DNA from: Magnetococcales bacterium
GTDB taxonomy: Bacteria; Pseudomonadota; Magnetococcia; Magnetococcales; Magnetaquicoccaceae
DNA length: 64,000 bases
Direction of reading: 5' to 3'
Assembly: GCA_015231915.1 (NCBI GenBank)
Contig: JADGAR010000010.1
Coordinates: 23,629-87,628, forward strand
Part shown: piece after piece, positions 48,309 through 58,574 of the stretch
Layout of the letters: each line of letters opens with the position of its first letter
Numbering within the stretch: position 1 is the first letter of the stretch
Notes under the pieces: generated by a model
Told to the model about the DNA's origin: nothing
Seen by the model: only the letters and a program-made list of their open reading frames with translations
Databases searched by the model: none
Program-made: the position numbers and the translations under genes

Positions 48309-49394
48309 ATGCCCAAAACCGCCCTCATCACGGGAATCACAGGCCAGGATGGCGCCCTGCTCGCGGAACTGCTGCTGGAGAAGGGATACATCGTGCATGG
48401 CCTCAAACGCCGCACCAGCCTCATCAATACCGACCGCATCGACCACATCTACCAGGACCGACACGAACATGCGGTGCGCTTTTTTCTCCACTACGGGGAT
48501 CTGACCGACTCCACCTCGATCATCCGTATCATCCAGCAGACCAGACCGGACGAGATCTACAATCTGGCGGCCCAGTCCCATGTGGCGGTCAGCTTCGAAA
48601 CCCCTGAGTACACCGCCAACACCGACGCCCTGGGCACCCTGCGGGTGCTGGAGGCGATCCGGATTCTGGGCATGGAGAAGACCACCCGCTTCTACCAGGC
48701 CTCCACCAGCGAGTTGTACGGCCTGGTCCAGGAGGTCCCACAGAAGGAGACCACCCCCTTCTATCCCCGCAGCCCCTATGCCGTGGCCAAGCTGTATGCC
48801 TACTGGATCACGGTCAACTACCGGGAGGCCTACGGGATGTACGCCTGCAACGGGATTCTCTTCAATCACGAAAGCCCGGTGCGCGGCGAGACCTTCGTCA
48901 CCCGCAAGATCACCCGCGCCCTGGCGCGCATTCATGTGGGATTGCAGGATTGCCTGTATCTGGGAAATCTCAACGCCTTGCGGGACTGGGGCCATGCCCG
49001 CGATTTCGTGGAAATGCAGTGGCTGATGCTGCAACAGGAACAACCGGATGACTTCGTCATCGCCACCGGGGAGCAATACAGCGTGCGCCAGTTCATCGAT
49101 GCCGCCGCCGCAGAACTCGGCTTCGCCATCCGCTGGCAGGGAGAAGGGATCGACGAACAGGGCTTCACTCCGGATGGCCGCCGCATCGTGGCCATCGACC
49201 CGCGCTACTTCCGCCCCACCGAGGTGGAAACCCTGCTCGGCGACCCCACCAAGGCGCGGGAGAAACTCGGCTGGTCCCCCCGCATCTCCTTTGCCGAACT
49301 GGTGGCCGAGATGATGCGCGAAGACCTCCAGCTCGCCAAACGGGACCTGCTCATCAAAAAACACGGCTTTCCCACGATGACCTATGCGGAGTGA
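48309..49394 (+). CDS. gmd: GDP-mannose 4,6-dehydratase
   Basis: Converts GDP-D-mannose to GDP-4-keto-6-deoxymannose. The NADP site is [16 protein letters not shown], the active-site region reads ASTSELYG and the [11 protein letters not shown] tyrosine-lysine pair; [17 protein letters not shown] is a hallmark of GMD. I start at the ATG at 48309, 17 nt after fcl; the in-frame ATG at 48288 overlaps fcl and adds residues foreign to the family. The length of 361 residues is typical. Confidence 0.96.
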   Translation: MPKTALITGITGQDGALLAELLLEKGYIVHGLKRRTSLINTDRIDHIYQDRHEHAVRFFLHYGDLTDSTSIIRIIQQTRPDEIYNLAAQSHVAVSFETPEYTANTDALGTLRVLEAIRILGMEKTTRFYQASTSELYGLVQEVPQKETTPFYPRSPYAVAKLYAYWITVNYREAYGMYACNGILFNHESPVRGETFVTRKITRALARIHVGLQDCLYLGNLNALRDWGHARDFVEMQWLMLQQEQPDDFVIATGEQYSVRQFIDAAAAELGFAIRWQGEGIDEQGFTPDGRRIVAIDPRYFRPTEVETLLGDPTKAREKLGWSPRISFAELVAEMMREDLQLAKRDLLIKKHGFPTMTYAE

Positions 49395-49439
49395 TTTGTT
49401 CGGCAGTCCGGGGCGCGCGCAGGCCACAGCAATAAAAAA

Positions 49440-49467
49440 GCCGATGGGGGAAAAAACACCCATCGGC
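49440..49467 (-). terminator. Intrinsic terminator of the ribosomal protein operon
   Basis: Perfect 9-bp stem GCCGATGGG (49440-49448) with CCCATCGGC (49459-49467) and a 10-nt loop. On the minus strand it is followed by TTTTTTATT, as a rho-independent terminator should be. It lies just past the rplQ stop. No T-run exists on the plus-strand side, so it is mainly for rplQ. Confidence 0.93.
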
Positions 49468-49494
49468 TTCAAGCCTCCCGCTATAGGGCCAAGA

Positions 49495-49869
49495 TCATCC
49501 AGCGGCGGGGGTCTCCCGTTCCACCAGTTCCAAAAAGGCCATGGGTGCGCAGTCGCCGAAGCGGTTGCGGGTCTTGATGATGCGGGTATAACCACCATTG
49601 CGCGTGCGATTGCGTTCTGCGATATCGACGAACAGCTTGTGGGCAACTTCCTTGTCCGCAATCACGGAAAGGGCCTGGCGACGCGCATGCAGCGTACCCT
49701 GCTTGCCCAGGGTGACCATCCGATCCGCCATGCTGCGCAACTCCTTGGCGCGGGGCACGGTGATCTCGATCCGCTCATACCGGAACAGGCTGGTCAACAT
49801 GTTACGCAACATCGCGTTGCGATTGCTGGATTCCCGGTTCAGTTTCCGGCCTTGCTTCAGATGTCTCAT
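49495..49869 (-). CDS. rplQ: 50S ribosomal protein L17
   Basis: Binds 23S rRNA near the exit tunnel. The 124-residue protein opens MRHLKQGRKLNRESSNR and contains RAKELRSMADRMV, both L17 hallmarks; it has an unconserved C-terminal tail. Last gene of the long ribosomal operon, 13 nt after rpoA and followed by the intrinsic terminator. Confidence 0.98.
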   Translation of the reverse strand: MRHLKQGRKLNRESSNRNAMLRNMLTSLFRYERIEITVPRAKELRSMADRMVTLGKQGTLHARRQALSVIADKEVAHKLFVDIAERNRTRNGGYTRIIKTRNRFGDCAPMAFLELVERETPAAG

Positions 49870-49882
49870 GATCGTATGTCCT

Positions 49883-50905
49883 TCAGAAATTCTCTTCTTC
49901 GTATTGCTTGGCCAGTTCTTCGATATTCTCCGGCGGCCAGCCTTCCAGATGCATGCCCAGGCTCAAATCCATCTCTTCCAGGACTTCCTTGATCTCATTC
50001 AAGGATTTGCGACCGAAGTTGGGCGTCTTGAGCATTTCCGATTCGGTCTTCTGCACCAGGTCGCCGATATAGACGATATCGTCATTCTTGAGACAGTTGG
50101 CCGAACGCACCGACAACTCCAATTCATCGACCTTGCGGAAGAGATTCGGGTTCCACTTGGGTTGGGCATTGTCCTCCCTGCCATCGTGGATGGGAATGTC
50201 ATCGAAATTGATGAACAGACTCAACTGATCCTGAAGGATCTTGGCCGCAAGTGCCAGGGCATCCTCCGGACTGACCACGCCGTTGGTCTCGATATCCAGC
50301 ACCAGTCGGTCATAGTCGGTCTGTTGACCCACACGGGCATTGGCGACCTTGTAGGAAACCCGCTTGACCGGATTATAGCTGCAGTCCATGGGGATATCGC
50401 CGATATTGGTCGGCTCGTCCTCGGCGCCTGCCGTAGCACGCACATAACCTTTGCCCGTGGTCACGGTCATGGTCATGTTCAATTTGCCGGATTTGTTCAG
50501 GGTGGCGATGTGATGATTCGGATTGAGGATCTCGATATCATGTCCGCAGTCGATATCCCCAGCGGTCACTGTACCCTCTTTCTCCGCAACCAGGGTCATG
50601 GTCTTGGTCGCACCACTGCGCATACGGATCGCCACACCCTTGAGGTTGAGAATGATGTCCGTCACATCCTCCAGCACCCCAGGGATGCTCGAAAATTCGT
50701 GCAGAACGCCCTCGATCCTGACCGATGAAATGGCGGCGCCCTGCAACGAAGAGAGCAGGACACGGCGCAAGGCATTGCCCAACGTCGTGCCAAACCCCCT
50801 TTCCAGGGGTTCTGCGACCAGGGTAGCCTTGTACTTCGCATCGGCATCCCCGACGAGTTCCACCTTGCGAGGCTTGATCAGTTCGGTCCAGTTCCTGTAC
50901 ATCAT
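49883..50905 (-). CDS. rpoA: RNA polymerase alpha subunit
   Basis: A 340-residue alpha subunit. The N-terminal dimerisation domain contains [19 protein letters not shown], and the C-terminal domain contacting promoter UP elements and activators ends with [16 protein letters not shown]. Starts 27 nt after rpsD. The position between rpsD and rplQ is the classic alpha-operon order. Confidence 0.99.
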   Translation of the reverse strand: MMYRNWTELIKPRKVELVGDADAKYKATLVAEPLERGFGTTLGNALRRVLLSSLQGAAISSVRIEGVLHEFSSIPGVLEDVTDIILNLKGVAIRMRSGATKTMTLVAEKEGTVTAGDIDCGHDIEILNPNHHIATLNKSGKLNMTMTVTTGKGYVRATAGAEDEPTNIGDIPMDCSYNPVKRVSYKVANARVGQQTDYDRLVLDIETNGVVSPEDALALAAKILQDQLSLFINFDDIPIHDGREDNAQPKWNPNLFRKVDELELSVRSANCLKNDDIVYIGDLVQKTESEMLKTPNFGRKSLNEIKEVLEEMDLSLGMHLEGWPPENIEELAKQYEEENF

Positions 50906-50932
50906 CTGCCCCCATCAAGAGGTATCGAAAAC

Positions 50933-51559
50933 TTACTTGGAATACAATTCAACGATGAGGTTTTCGTTATAATCCGCCGGCAGGTCCGCGCGATCCGGAT
51001 AGGAGATGAAGGTACCGGTCATAGCCACCGGATCCACCTCGAGCCAGGAGGGATAACTGCGTCGCATGGCGCCATCCAGGGATCCCTTGATGCGGATCTG
51101 TGACCTGCTGGACTCATCCACAGCGACTTTGTCACCTGGCTTAAGCAGATAGGAAGCCACATTGATGATCTTGCCATTCACCATGATCTGCCGGTGACTG
51201 ACCACCTGTCTGGCTTCACTGCGCGAGCCGGAAAAACCGAGCCGGTAGACGACATTGTCCAGGCGCCGTTCCAGCATGACCAACAAGTTTTCGCCCGTGA
51301 CGCCCGGCATGCGGGAAGCCTTTTCGAAGTAGGTATGGAATTGCCTTTCCAGCAATCCATAAGTACGTTTGATCTTCTGCTTTTCGCGCAGGTGGACGCC
51401 GTAGTCCGAAACCTTTCTGCGACGCTGGCCGTGCAGGCCAGGTCCGTAGTTTCGGCGCTCGATGGCGCACTTGTCGGAATAGCACTTTTCCCCTTTAAGG
51501 AAAAGTTTGGTCGCCTCGCGGCGGCACAATCTGCATTTGGATCCAAAATAACGGGCCAT
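50933..51559 (-). CDS. rpsD: 30S ribosomal protein S4, zinc-type
   Basis: Assembly-initiating 16S rRNA binding protein, 208 residues. The N-terminus carries a four-cysteine zinc site, C9, C12, C26 and C31 (CRLC ... CYSDKC), the C+ form. The S4 RNA-binding fold follows (ERRLDNVVYRLGF, SHRQIMVNG). In E. coli S4 also represses its own operon; whether that applies here is unknown. It starts 35 nt after rpsK. Confidence 0.98.
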   Translation of the reverse strand: MARYFGSKCRLCRREATKLFLKGEKCYSDKCAIERRNYGPGLHGQRRRKVSDYGVHLREKQKIKRTYGLLERQFHTYFEKASRMPGVTGENLLVMLERRLDNVVYRLGFSGSRSEARQVVSHRQIMVNGKIINVASYLLKPGDKVAVDESSRSQIRIKGSLDGAMRRSYPSWLEVDPVAMTGTFISYPDRADLPADYNENLIVELYSK

Positions 51560-51594
51560 CTTCTCTTCTCGAGTCCCTTGTCAACCGTGTCGAA

Positions 51595-51996
51595 TCAGAC
51601 GCGACGCCGCTTTGGCGGACGGCAGCCATTGTGGGGAATGGGGGTGACGTCCTGCACGTAGGCAATATTAAAGCCGATATTGGCCAACGCCCGGAGAGCC
51701 GATTCACGACCGGACCCGGGACCCTTCAAGCGCACTTCCAGGTTCCGCATGCCATGTTCCATGGCCTTTTTGCCTGCCTCTTCAGCGGCCATTTGCGCCG
51801 CGAAGGGGGTGGATTTGCGGGACCCTTTGAACCCTTGCGCTCCAGCCGATCCCCACGAAATGACATTCCCGGTGGTATCGGTAATGGTTACGAGGGTATT
51901 GTTGAAGGTAGAACGAATATGAGCGATGCCGCTTGCAATATTTTTGCGCTCTTTTTTCTTGAGGCGCGCAGCGGTTTTTGGTGCCTTCGTCGCCAT
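51595..51996 (-). CDS. rpsK: 30S ribosomal protein S11
   Basis: Platform protein of the small subunit, 133 residues. Hallmarks are [36 protein letters not shown], and the C-terminal [13 protein letters not shown]. The ATG at 51996 has GGAGTAGAC upstream; an upstream ATG at 52029 is not supported. It begins 61 nt after rpsM. Confidence 0.98.
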   Translation of the reverse strand: MATKAPKTAARLKKKERKNIASGIAHIRSTFNNTLVTITDTTGNVISWGSAGAQGFKGSRKSTPFAAQMAAEEAGKKAMEHGMRNLEVRLKGPGSGRESALRALANIGFNIAYVQDVTPIPHNGCRPPKRRRV

Positions 51997-52057
51997 GTCT
52001 ACTCCTTCATTTCCGGCCTGGTATCGCAACCATGGCTAGTGCTTAAGTAAATCATCA

Positions 52058-52420
52058 TTATTTCCCAACAATGGCACGGCGCGGACCTTTCCGCGTGCGT
52101 GCATTGGTATGAGTACGCTGTCCCCGGGTCGGCAGACCACGGCGATGGCGCAGGCCTCTGTACGACCCAAGATCCATGAGACGTTTGGTATTCATGGCCA
52201 CCTGACGCCGCAGATCCCCTTCCACCACGAAATCCTTGTCGATGATGGCACGGATTCGGGCGGTTTCCGCCTCGGACATTTCTCTGGCGCGCATATCCTC
52301 CGAGACACCAGCCTCTTTGAGGATCTGCTTCGCCCTCACGGGACCGATCCCGTAAATATAGGTCAGCGCAACTTCCATACGCTTATTGATCGGGATGTTT
52401 ACACCTGCAATGCGGGCCAC
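52058..52420 (-). CDS. rpsM: 30S ribosomal protein S13
   Basis: Head protein forming bridges to the large subunit, 120 residues. It opens [14 protein letters not shown] and contains the helix-two-turn-helix [11 protein letters not shown], ending with the basic tail [14 protein letters not shown]. It starts 15 nt after rpmJ. Confidence 0.98.
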   Translation of the reverse strand: MARIAGVNIPINKRMEVALTYIYGIGPVRAKQILKEAGVSEDMRAREMSEAETARIRAIIDKDFVVEGDLRRQVAMNTKRLMDLGSYRGLRHRRGLPTRGQRTHTNARTRKGPRRAIVGK

Positions 52421-52435
52421 CTTCCCACCTCCTCG

Positions 52436-52552
52436 TCAACCTTGCCGCTGCTTATGCTTGGGATGCACCGGGCAAATCACCCGAGTCAGCCCTTTCCGTT
52501 TCACCATTCTGCAATCCTTGCAGAGTTTCTTCACTGATGCGCGAACCTTCAT
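52436..52552 (-). CDS. rpmJ: 50S ribosomal protein L36, zinc-type
   Basis: A 38-residue protein ([11 protein letters not shown]...HPKHKQRQG) too short for ordinary ORF calling. The zinc ribbon is intact: C11, C14, C27 and H32, so this is the C+ form. It lies 24 nt after secY and 15 nt before rpsM. Confidence 0.97.
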   Translation of the reverse strand: MKVRASVKKLCKDCRMVKRKGLTRVICPVHPKHKQRQG

Positions 52553-52576
52553 GAGACGCCTCCCGTCAAGCTGCCG

Positions 52577-53911
52577 TCAGCGACGGCCTCGAATTTTCGC
52601 CTTTTGCATCAGGCCCTCGTATTGCCGGCTGATGAGAAAGGACTGGATTTGTGCCGCAGTATCCATGGTCACGCTCACGACGATCAGCATGGAAGTGCCG
52701 CCAAAATAAAACGGCACATTATAGCTGGTGATCAGGATCTCTGGCAAGAGACAAACCGCAGTGACGTAAATTCCTCCCACCAGCGTCAGGCGGGTCAGGA
52801 TTTTGTCAAAATACTCAGCGGTGCGAATACCTGGCCGGATACCCGGAACGAAGCCACCATACTTCTGCAGATTATCCGCCGTCTCCTGCGGATTGAAGAC
52901 GATGGCGGTGTAAAAGAAACAGAAGAAAATGATCGCGATCGAATAGATCACCATATACAACAATTGCCCGGGAGACAAGGCATTTGCAATGCTTTTCATG
53001 AAATCCCAGGGCGCGAAATTGGCCAGCGTCACGGGAAACAGAATGATCGAGCTGGCAAAAATCGGAGAAATCACACCCGAGGTATTCAATTTCAACGGCA
53101 AATGGGTATTTTCACCACCGACCATGCGCCTGCCACTGATCTGCCGCTTCGCGTACTGCACGGTGATTCGCCTTTGCGCCCGCTCCATGAAGATGATGAA
53201 GGCCGTCACTGCGAAGGACATCACCAGCAAAAAGAGCACAAAGAGGGGTTGAAGATCGCCGTTCCGCGCCAATTCCAAGGTCTTGACCAATGCAATGGGC
53301 AGATTGGCCACGATCCCGGCGAAGATGATCATCGAAATGCCGTTGCCGATGCCCCGCGATGTGATCTGCTCGCCTACCCACATGATGAAGGCGGTTCCTG
53401 CCGTCAGGGTGATCACCGTCATGACCCGAAACGACCAGCCAGCCTGCACCACCACGTTCATGCCGCCTGCCTGCATGGATTCCATGCCATAGGCAAGCCC
53501 GAAACCTTGAAAAATTGCCAGCAGGACGGTTCCATACCGGGTGTACTGGTTGATTTTACGGCGCCCCAGTTCCCCTTCTTTCTTGAGGGCTTCCAAGGAA
53601 GGAACAACCGAAGTCATTAACTGCAAAATGATCGATGCCGAGACGTAGGGCATGATCCCCAGTGCAAATACTGTCAAACGGGACAGCGCACCACCGGAAA
53701 ACATGTTGAACATCCCCAGCAGGGTACCCTGCTGCTGATCGAAAAAAGTCGCCAGCGCCGTCGGATCGATACCAGGTGTCGGCACGTGAGCGCCAATCCT
53801 GTAGACGAGCAACATCCCCATCGTATACAGTAACCGTTTGCGCAGTTCCGGAATCCGGCCAAGATTGGCCAGACCGGCAAACGGCGACTGTGGTTCAGCG
53901 ATGGATGCCAT
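52577..53911 (-). CDS. secY: Protein translocase subunit SecY
   Basis: Channel-forming core of the Sec translocon, a 444-residue protein with about ten transmembrane helices. Hallmarks are the N-terminal LLYTMGMLLVYRIGAHVPTPGID (in parts: YRIGAHVPTPGID), the plug region, GQRRIT-type cytosolic loop AQRRITVQYAKRQ and the C-terminal SQFLISRQYE-like segment. Placed after rplO as in most bacteria; no adk follows, rpmJ comes next. Confidence 0.98.
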   Translation of the reverse strand: MASIAEPQSPFAGLANLGRIPELRKRLLYTMGMLLVYRIGAHVPTPGIDPTALATFFDQQQGTLLGMFNMFSGGALSRLTVFALGIMPYVSASIILQLMTSVVPSLEALKKEGELGRRKINQYTRYGTVLLAIFQGFGLAYGMESMQAGGMNVVVQAGWSFRVMTVITLTAGTAFIMWVGEQITSRGIGNGISMIIFAGIVANLPIALVKTLELARNGDLQPLFVLFLLVMSFAVTAFIIFMERAQRRITVQYAKRQISGRRMVGGENTHLPLKLNTSGVISPIFASSIILFPVTLANFAPWDFMKSIANALSPGQLLYMVIYSIAIIFFCFFYTAIVFNPQETADNLQKYGGFVPGIRPGIRTAEYFDKILTRLTLVGGIYVTAVCLLPEILITSYNVPFYFGGTSMLIVVSVTMDTAAQIQSFLISRQYEGLMQKAKIRGRR

Positions 53912-53940
53912 TCCCGTATTACGCTCCCGCTCTCAAAAAA

Positions 53941-54399
53941 TCAGGCTTCCACCTGTTGCGACGACAAAACCACCTCTCCCCCTGCAGCCCGCACCTTGGC
54001 GATCGCAGATTGGGAGGCCCGATCCACATGAATCTTCAGCGCCTTGCCGATCTCACCGTCACCCAGGAGCTTGACACCGTCCCGCTCACGACCGATCAAA
54101 CCCGAGGCTCTCAATTCTGCGATACCAACCACAGCGCCCGCTTCAAAACGATCCAGGGCAGAGAGATTTACCAGGGCGAAATCCTTGTGGAACAGGCTAT
54201 GGAAACCACGTTTTGGCAGGCGTCTTTGCAGGGGCATCTGGCCACCCTCGAAACCGACCTTGTGATAACCGCCGGAACGAGCCTTTTGGCCCTTCTGACC
54301 ACGACCGCTGGTCTTGCCCAGACCTGAGCCGATACCGCGTCCAACACGCTTGCCACCACGCCGACCGGCGGGATTCCTGGGCAGTTCATTCAGTTTCAT
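53941..54399 (-). CDS. rplO: 50S ribosomal protein L15
   Basis: Late assembly 23S rRNA protein of 152 residues. The glycine/arginine-rich N-terminal extension (GGKRVGRGIGSGLGKTSGRG) and GFEGGQMPLQRRLPKRGF are diagnostic. The ATG at 54399 starts MKLNELPR; an upstream in-frame ATG at 54429 overlaps rpmD. It begins 10 nt after rpmD. Confidence 0.98.
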   Translation of the reverse strand: MKLNELPRNPAGRRGGKRVGRGIGSGLGKTSGRGQKGQKARSGGYHKVGFEGGQMPLQRRLPKRGFHSLFHKDFALVNLSALDRFEAGAVVGIAELRASGLIGRERDGVKLLGDGEIGKALKIHVDRASQSAIAKVRAAGGEVVLSSQQVEA

Positions 54400-54409
54400 G
54401 GCAGATCTC

Positions 54410-54589
54410 CTACTCCACGACACGCACAAGATGCGGCACTTTCGCGATCATGCCCCGCACGGTTTCGGTATCCTGCAACTCACGCACGTGCCGGATTCTC
54501 TTCAATCCAAGTCCCCGCACAATCAGGCGGTGTTTCGCGGGCCGACCGATCAGGGAACGCACCTGCTCCACTTTTAAGGTATTCGCCAT
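54410..54589 (-). CDS. rpmD: 50S ribosomal protein L30
   Basis: A 59-residue protein with the typical [20 protein letters not shown] and [16 protein letters not shown] segments. The ATG at 54589 fits the family; longer in-frame sequence upstream belongs to rpsE in another frame. It starts 10 nt after rpsE. Confidence 0.97.
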   Translation of the reverse strand: MANTLKVEQVRSLIGRPAKHRLIVRGLGLKRIRHVRELQDTETVRGMIAKVPHLVRVVE

Positions 54590-54599
54590 CTTGCTCGCC

Positions 54600-55157
54600 T
54601 CACGCCAGTCCGAAACGTGCCATGGGGAGATCACGCTTCTCCGCCACACTGCGTGGAGAGCGAATCGACTGCAAGGCATCGAAAGTGGCCTTGATCAGAT
54701 TATGGGGATTGGAGGTCCCGGTGGATTTCGCCAACACATCTCGAATCCCCACGGCCTCGAATATGGGTCGCATGGAGCCACCGGCAATGATCCCGGTACC
54801 TTCCGCTGCGGGGCGCAGGACAACGCCACCTGCTCCGTATTTCCCGATCATGGAATGAAAGATGGTTCTGCCATCCTTGATGGGGATATCCATCATGCAA
54901 CGGCGCGCCTTTTCGGTAGCCTTGCGGATGCTTTCCGGGACCTCCTTGGCCTTGCCGAGTCCATAACCGACCCGACCCTTGCCATCGCCAACCACAACGA
55001 TCGCCGAAAAATTGAACCTGCTGCCACCCTTCACGACCTTTGCGGTACGCTTGATGGTCACCAGCTTCTCGATGAAGTCATCGGTTTGCCAGCCACCCAC
55101 CTTCTCTTCGGGGGGATTGCTGTTCGCGTTATTATTATTGCTGCGTCGCTTTGCCAT
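54600..55157 (-). CDS. rpsE: 30S ribosomal protein S5
   Basis: Accuracy-control protein of the small subunit, 185 residues. The N-terminal double-stranded RNA binding domain ([19 protein letters not shown]) and the C-terminal fold ([19 protein letters not shown] [12 protein letters not shown]) are clear. The asparagine-rich N-terminal tail ([10 protein letters not shown]) is an unusual local feature. It begins 44 nt after rplR. Confidence 0.98.
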   Translation of the reverse strand: MAKRRSNNNNANSNPPEEKVGGWQTDDFIEKLVTIKRTAKVVKGGSRFNFSAIVVVGDGKGRVGYGLGKAKEVPESIRKATEKARRCMMDIPIKDGRTIFHSMIGKYGAGGVVLRPAAEGTGIIAGGSMRPIFEAVGIRDVLAKSTGTSNPHNLIKATFDALQSIRSPRSVAEKRDLPMARFGLA

Positions 55158-55201
55158 CGCCGCTCCTGCTCATGAATCAAAGCCCTCTATGTGGGGCCGC
55201 A

Positions 55202-55567
55202 TCAAAATTCCAATCCACCCTCACGCGCGGCATCGGCCAACTCCTTCACCCTGCCATGGTAAAGGTAACCGCTGCGATCGAACACCACCTTGCCGAGGTT
55301 GACGGCCTTGGCCTTCTCGGCCAACCGCTTGCCCACCTCGGCGGCTGCCAACTTGTTGCCGCCGTATTTGATCGTCTCACGCAGATCCTTGTCCAGGGTC
55401 GATGCGGAGACCAGTGTCTGACCCTGCGCATCATCGATGATCTGCGCATAAATGTGTTTCGCGCTACGGAACACGGTCAGCCGCAGACGCTTTTCGGTTG
55501 CCTGGCGAAGCCGGTACCGGATACGCGCCGCTCGCGTTTTTCTTGCTTCGTGCCGATCCTGAGACAT
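55202..55567 (-). CDS. rplR: 50S ribosomal protein L18
   Basis: 5S rRNA binding protein, 121 residues. [24 protein letters not shown] (in parts: [17 protein letters not shown]) and the C-terminal [26 protein letters not shown] segments are hallmarks. It begins 49 nt after rplF. Confidence 0.98.
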   Translation of the reverse strand: MSQDRHEARKTRAARIRYRLRQATEKRLRLTVFRSAKHIYAQIIDDAQGQTLVSASTLDKDLRETIKYGGNKLAAAEVGKRLAEKAKAVNLGKVVFDRSGYLYHGRVKELADAAREGGLEF

Positions 55568-55616
55568 CAGACCTTCCTCATTCCTTGCTCTGTCTTGCGT
55601 TGCCGTTCCTGGTTAC

Positions 55617-56150
55617 CTACTTCTTCTTGCCCACCTTGCGAATGACCTTCTCACCGGCGTACAGAACACCCTTGCCTTTGTAAGGTTCAGGAAGGCGATA
55701 CGCACGAATCTCCGCACAGGTCTGGCCAATTCGCTCCAGGTCGATCCCCTTGATCATGATCAGGGTATTCTTATCCACCACGGCCTCGATCCCGTCAGGT
55801 AGCGGAAAATCCACCGGATGGGAAAAACCGAGGTTCAACTTGAGGACACGCCCCTCGACTGCCGCGCGATAGCCAACACCAACGACTTCCAGCGACTTGG
55901 TGAAGCCATCGGAGACCCCCTTGACCATATTGCTCAGCAGCGCACGGCACAGACCCCACAAGGCCCAATGCTCCTTGCCCTGATTGCGCGGCGTGACCAT
56001 CAGGAAATCACCGTCGCGCGACACCTGAATCTGATCGGGAATGATACGGGTCAGGCTTCCCAGCTTGCCCTTCACCACGATGGTCTGTTTCTCGATGGAC
56101 ACCTCCACTCCCTTGGGAATGGAGATCGGTTGCTTGCCTATTCTGGACAC
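55617..56150 (-). CDS. rplF: 50S ribosomal protein L6
   Basis: A 177-residue protein at the base of the P-stalk. Start is a GTG: the family start SRIGKQPISIP follows directly, and no ATG fits. C-terminal PEPYKGKGVLYAGEKVIRKVGKKK (in parts: YKGKGVLYAGE) is diagnostic. It begins 18 nt after rpsH. Confidence 0.98.
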   Translation of the reverse strand: MSRIGKQPISIPKGVEVSIEKQTIVVKGKLGSLTRIIPDQIQVSRDGDFLMVTPRNQGKEHWALWGLCRALLSNMVKGVSDGFTKSLEVVGVGYRAAVEGRVLKLNLGFSHPVDFPLPDGIEAVVDKNTLIMIKGIDLERIGQTCAEIRAYRLPEPYKGKGVLYAGEKVIRKVGKKK

Positions 56151-56168
56151 GAGACCAATCCTCGAACG

Positions 56169-56564
56169 TTAGAATACCGTACACAAGAGTTCGCCACCCA
56201 CGCCCAACTTGCGCGCCTGACGATTGGAAACCACCCCCTTGCTCGTGGACAGAATGGCGATACCCAGGCCTTGATAGACATTGGGGATCTCATCCTTGGC
56301 CACATAAAGGCGACGCCCTGGACGGGAACGCCGCAGCACCTCCTCGATCACCGGCCGCCCGTGACGGTATTTCAGATCGACACGGATGACAGGCCAATTG
56401 CCAACCTGCACCACTTCGACCTTGTCCACATATCCTTCGTCCTTAAGGATCGTGGCGATCAACATCTTGATCTTGGAGTGCGGAATGTCCACTTGATCCT
56501 TGCGCACCATCTGTGCGTTACGGATGCGGGTCAACATGTCACTGATCGGGTCACTCATTCCCAT
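56169..56564 (-). CDS. rpsH: 30S ribosomal protein S8
   Basis: Central-domain 16S rRNA binding protein, 131 residues. [15 protein letters not shown] at the start and the C-terminal [23 protein letters not shown] (in parts: [16 protein letters not shown]) are hallmarks. The ATG at 56564 has GGAG at 9 nt; an ATG two codons later is also possible. It begins 36 nt after rpsN. Confidence 0.98.
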   Translation of the reverse strand: MGMSDPISDMLTRIRNAQMVRKDQVDIPHSKIKMLIATILKDEGYVDKVEVVQVGNWPVIRVDLKYRHGRPVIEEVLRRSRPGRRLYVAKDEIPNVYQGLGIAILSTSKGVVSNRQARKLGVGGELLCTVF

Positions 56565-56600
56565 GGAATACTGGCTCCAATTCCGGTTGATCGATTTTGC

Positions 56601-56786
56601 TTACCACGAGGCCTTCACAATACCGGGAATTTCACCCCGCAAGGCCAACTGCCGCACACAGATACGACAGAGGGTGAATTTGCGCAGATACCCCCTGGGC
56701 CGGGAACAACGAGCGCATCGATTGTACTTGCGCACGCTGAATTTCGGTTTACGCTTGCACTTGGCTATCAAGGATTTTTTGGCCAT
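56601..56786 (-). CDS. rpsN: 30S ribosomal protein S14, short zinc-type
   Basis: A 61-residue type Z S14 with zinc ligands C24, C27, C40 and C43 (CARC ... CRIC). Many alpha- and gammaproteobacteria instead use a cysteine-free form of about 100 residues, so the short form is informative for taxonomy. It starts 23 nt after rplE. Confidence 0.97.
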   Translation of the reverse strand: MAKKSLIAKCKRKPKFSVRKYNRCARCSRPRGYLRKFTLCRICVRQLALRGEIPGIVKASW

Positions 56787-56809
56787 GACTTTTGCTGCAT
56801 CCTCGTGAA

Positions 56810-57349
56810 TCAGTTCTTGAAGGGCATCTTGAAGGCCCTCAGGAGCGCCTTCGCTTCTTTATCCGTATTGGCCGTGGTCACGATCACGATATCCATGCCG
56901 CGCATGCCATCCACTTTGTCGTAATCGATTTCCGGAAAGATGATCTGTTCCTTGATCCCCAGGGTATAATTGCCCCGGCCATCGAAGGAATTCCCCTTCA
57001 CCCCCTGAAAGTCACGGACACGCGGCAAGGCCACATGAATGAGGCGATCCAGAAATTCGTACATCCGAGTACGGCGCAAGGTCACACAGCAACCGATGGG
57101 CTGGCCCTGACGGATCTTGAACCCTGCGACAGAACGCTTTGCCTTGGTAATCACCGGTTTCTGACCGGAGATGGCCGTCATGTCGCTTACGGCTCCGGTC
57201 AGCAGATTCTTGTCCGCTGCCGCCTTGCCCACACCCATATTGATGACGATCTTTTCGATCTTCGGAATCTGCATGACATTGCCATATCCGAACTCTTTCA
57301 TCAGCCCGGGGGCAATTTCCTTGTCATAAATCTCTTTCAATCTGGCCAT
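56810..57349 (-). CDS. rplE: 50S ribosomal protein L5
   Basis: 5S rRNA binding protein, 179 residues. [35 protein letters not shown] and [22 protein letters not shown] [19 protein letters not shown] are diagnostic. It begins 32 nt after rplX. Confidence 0.98.
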   Translation of the reverse strand: MARLKEIYDKEIAPGLMKEFGYGNVMQIPKIEKIVINMGVGKAAADKNLLTGAVSDMTAISGQKPVITKAKRSVAGFKIRQGQPIGCCVTLRRTRMYEFLDRLIHVALPRVRDFQGVKGNSFDGRGNYTLGIKEQIIFPEIDYDKVDGMRGMDIVIVTTANTDKEAKALLRAFKMPFKN

Positions 57350-57381
57350 TTTGCATTCTCGTTGGTCGTTATGACCAGTCC

Positions 57382-57711
57382 TTATTTGTCAATCGTCTCG
57401 CCGGACACCAATGCGACACGCACCTTGCGGCCGTCCGCCAGAATCTTCTTGCCAATGCGGCTTCCCTTGCCGGAGGCCACATCGAAATACATCAGATTGG
57501 ACAGGTGAATCGCAGACTCCCGTTCCACAATACCGGCTTCCTTGTCACGCGAGGCCTTGGTGTGACGCTTGATCATATTGACCCGCTCCACCAAAGCGCT
57601 CTCCTTGTCGGTGACAATCTGGAGAATGCGCCCACGTTTACCTTTGTCTTTCCCGGCGATTACGACCACCTGGTCACCCTTCTTCAGGGAAGTTTTGCAC
57701 GGCATATTCAT
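57382..57711 (-). CDS. rplX: 50S ribosomal protein L24
   Basis: Assembly-initiating 23S rRNA protein, 109 residues. The KOW motif [20 protein letters not shown] is clear. The ATG at 57711 has AGGTG about 8 nt upstream; a second ATG two codons later is possible. It begins 37 nt after rplN. Confidence 0.98.
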   Translation of the reverse strand: MNMPCKTSLKKGDQVVVIAGKDKGKRGRILQIVTDKESALVERVNMIKRHTKASRDKEAGIVERESAIHLSNLMYFDVASGKGSRIGKKILADGRKVRVALVSGETIDK

Positions 57712-57748
57712 GATACATCACCTGTCTTCGTTATGCCACGTCCCACGC

Positions 57749-58117
57749 TCAGAGCACTTCGGGCGCGAGCGAAATGATCTTCATGTAGTTCCTGACACGC
57801 AATTCCCTGGTCACGGGACCGAAGATACGGGTACCCACAGGATCACCGGCCTTGTTGATCAAAACCGCCGCATTGCGGTCAAAGCGGATATAGCTTCCAT
57901 CGTCACGGGTCACCTGCTTGCGGGTACGCACCACAACGGCACGAGCCACCTCACCCTTCTTGACCTTGCCGCGCGGGATGGCCGACTTGATGGCCACTGC
58001 AATGATATCACCCACCCGAGCATAGCGACGCTTGGATCCACCCAGTACCTTGATGCATTGCACCTTTTTGGCACCCGAGTTGTCAGCAACCTCAAGAATC
58101 GTCTGAACCTGAATCAT
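57749..58117 (-). CDS. rplN: 50S ribosomal protein L14
   Basis: A 122-residue intersubunit-bridge protein. [19 protein letters not shown] opens it and the C-terminal [24 protein letters not shown] (in parts: [14 protein letters not shown]) closes it. Its ATG overlaps the rpsQ stop as ATGA; an upstream in-frame start is not supported. Confidence 0.98.
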   Translation of the reverse strand: MIQVQTILEVADNSGAKKVQCIKVLGGSKRRYARVGDIIAVAIKSAIPRGKVKKGEVARAVVVRTRKQVTRDDGSYIRFDRNAAVLINKAGDPVGTRIFGPVTRELRVRNYMKIISLAPEVL

Positions 58118-58353
58118 GAGGATTCCTCCGAAATCACCACCCAACATTTATCCTTACTGATCGGCGGACACTCGCGAATGCGCGTGATATCCCCTTCCTT
58201 CAGCCGGTTGTCCGGGTCATGGGCCTTGTATTTCTTGGATCGCCGCATGATCTTGCCATAAAGGGGGTGCTGCACATTGCGCTCCACCTTGACCACCACG
58301 GTCTTATCCATTTTGTCGCTCACCACGACGCCTTGCAAAATGCGTTGCGGCAT
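58114..58353 (-). CDS. rpsQ: 30S ribosomal protein S17
   Basis: OB-fold 16S rRNA protein, 79 residues. [20 protein letters not shown] and [16 protein letters not shown] are diagnostic. It begins only 2 nt after rpmC and overlaps rplN by four bases. Confidence 0.98.
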   Translation of the reverse strand: MPQRILQGVVVSDKMDKTVVVKVERNVQHPLYGKIMRRSKKYKAHDPDNRLKEGDITRIRECPPISKDKCWVVISEESS

Positions 58354-58355
58354 GA

Positions 58356-58574
58356 CTATCTCTCCTTATTCGCCACTTTTTTGGATGCAGACCGCTCGGC
58401 GGCGATGGTCTTTATCCGTGCGATCTCCTTGCGCACCTGCCGGATACGCGACACATTCTCCAACTGATTGGTCGCATTCTGAAAGCGCAGGTTCATGGCT
58501 TCGTGGTAGAGCGACTTCAACTTCTCGGAGACCTTGTCATCGGTCAGCTCCCTGATTTCCGCAGCCTTCATCAC
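58356..58574 (-). CDS. rpmC: 50S ribosomal protein L29
   Basis: A 72-residue helical protein at the tunnel exit, near the trigger factor site. [22 protein letters not shown] (in parts: [14 protein letters not shown]) and the [19 protein letters not shown] motif are typical. It overlaps the rplP stop as ATGA. Confidence 0.97.
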   Translation of the reverse strand: MMKAAEIRELTDDKVSEKLKSLYHEAMNLRFQNATNQLENVSRIRQVRKEIARIKTIAAERSASKKVANKER

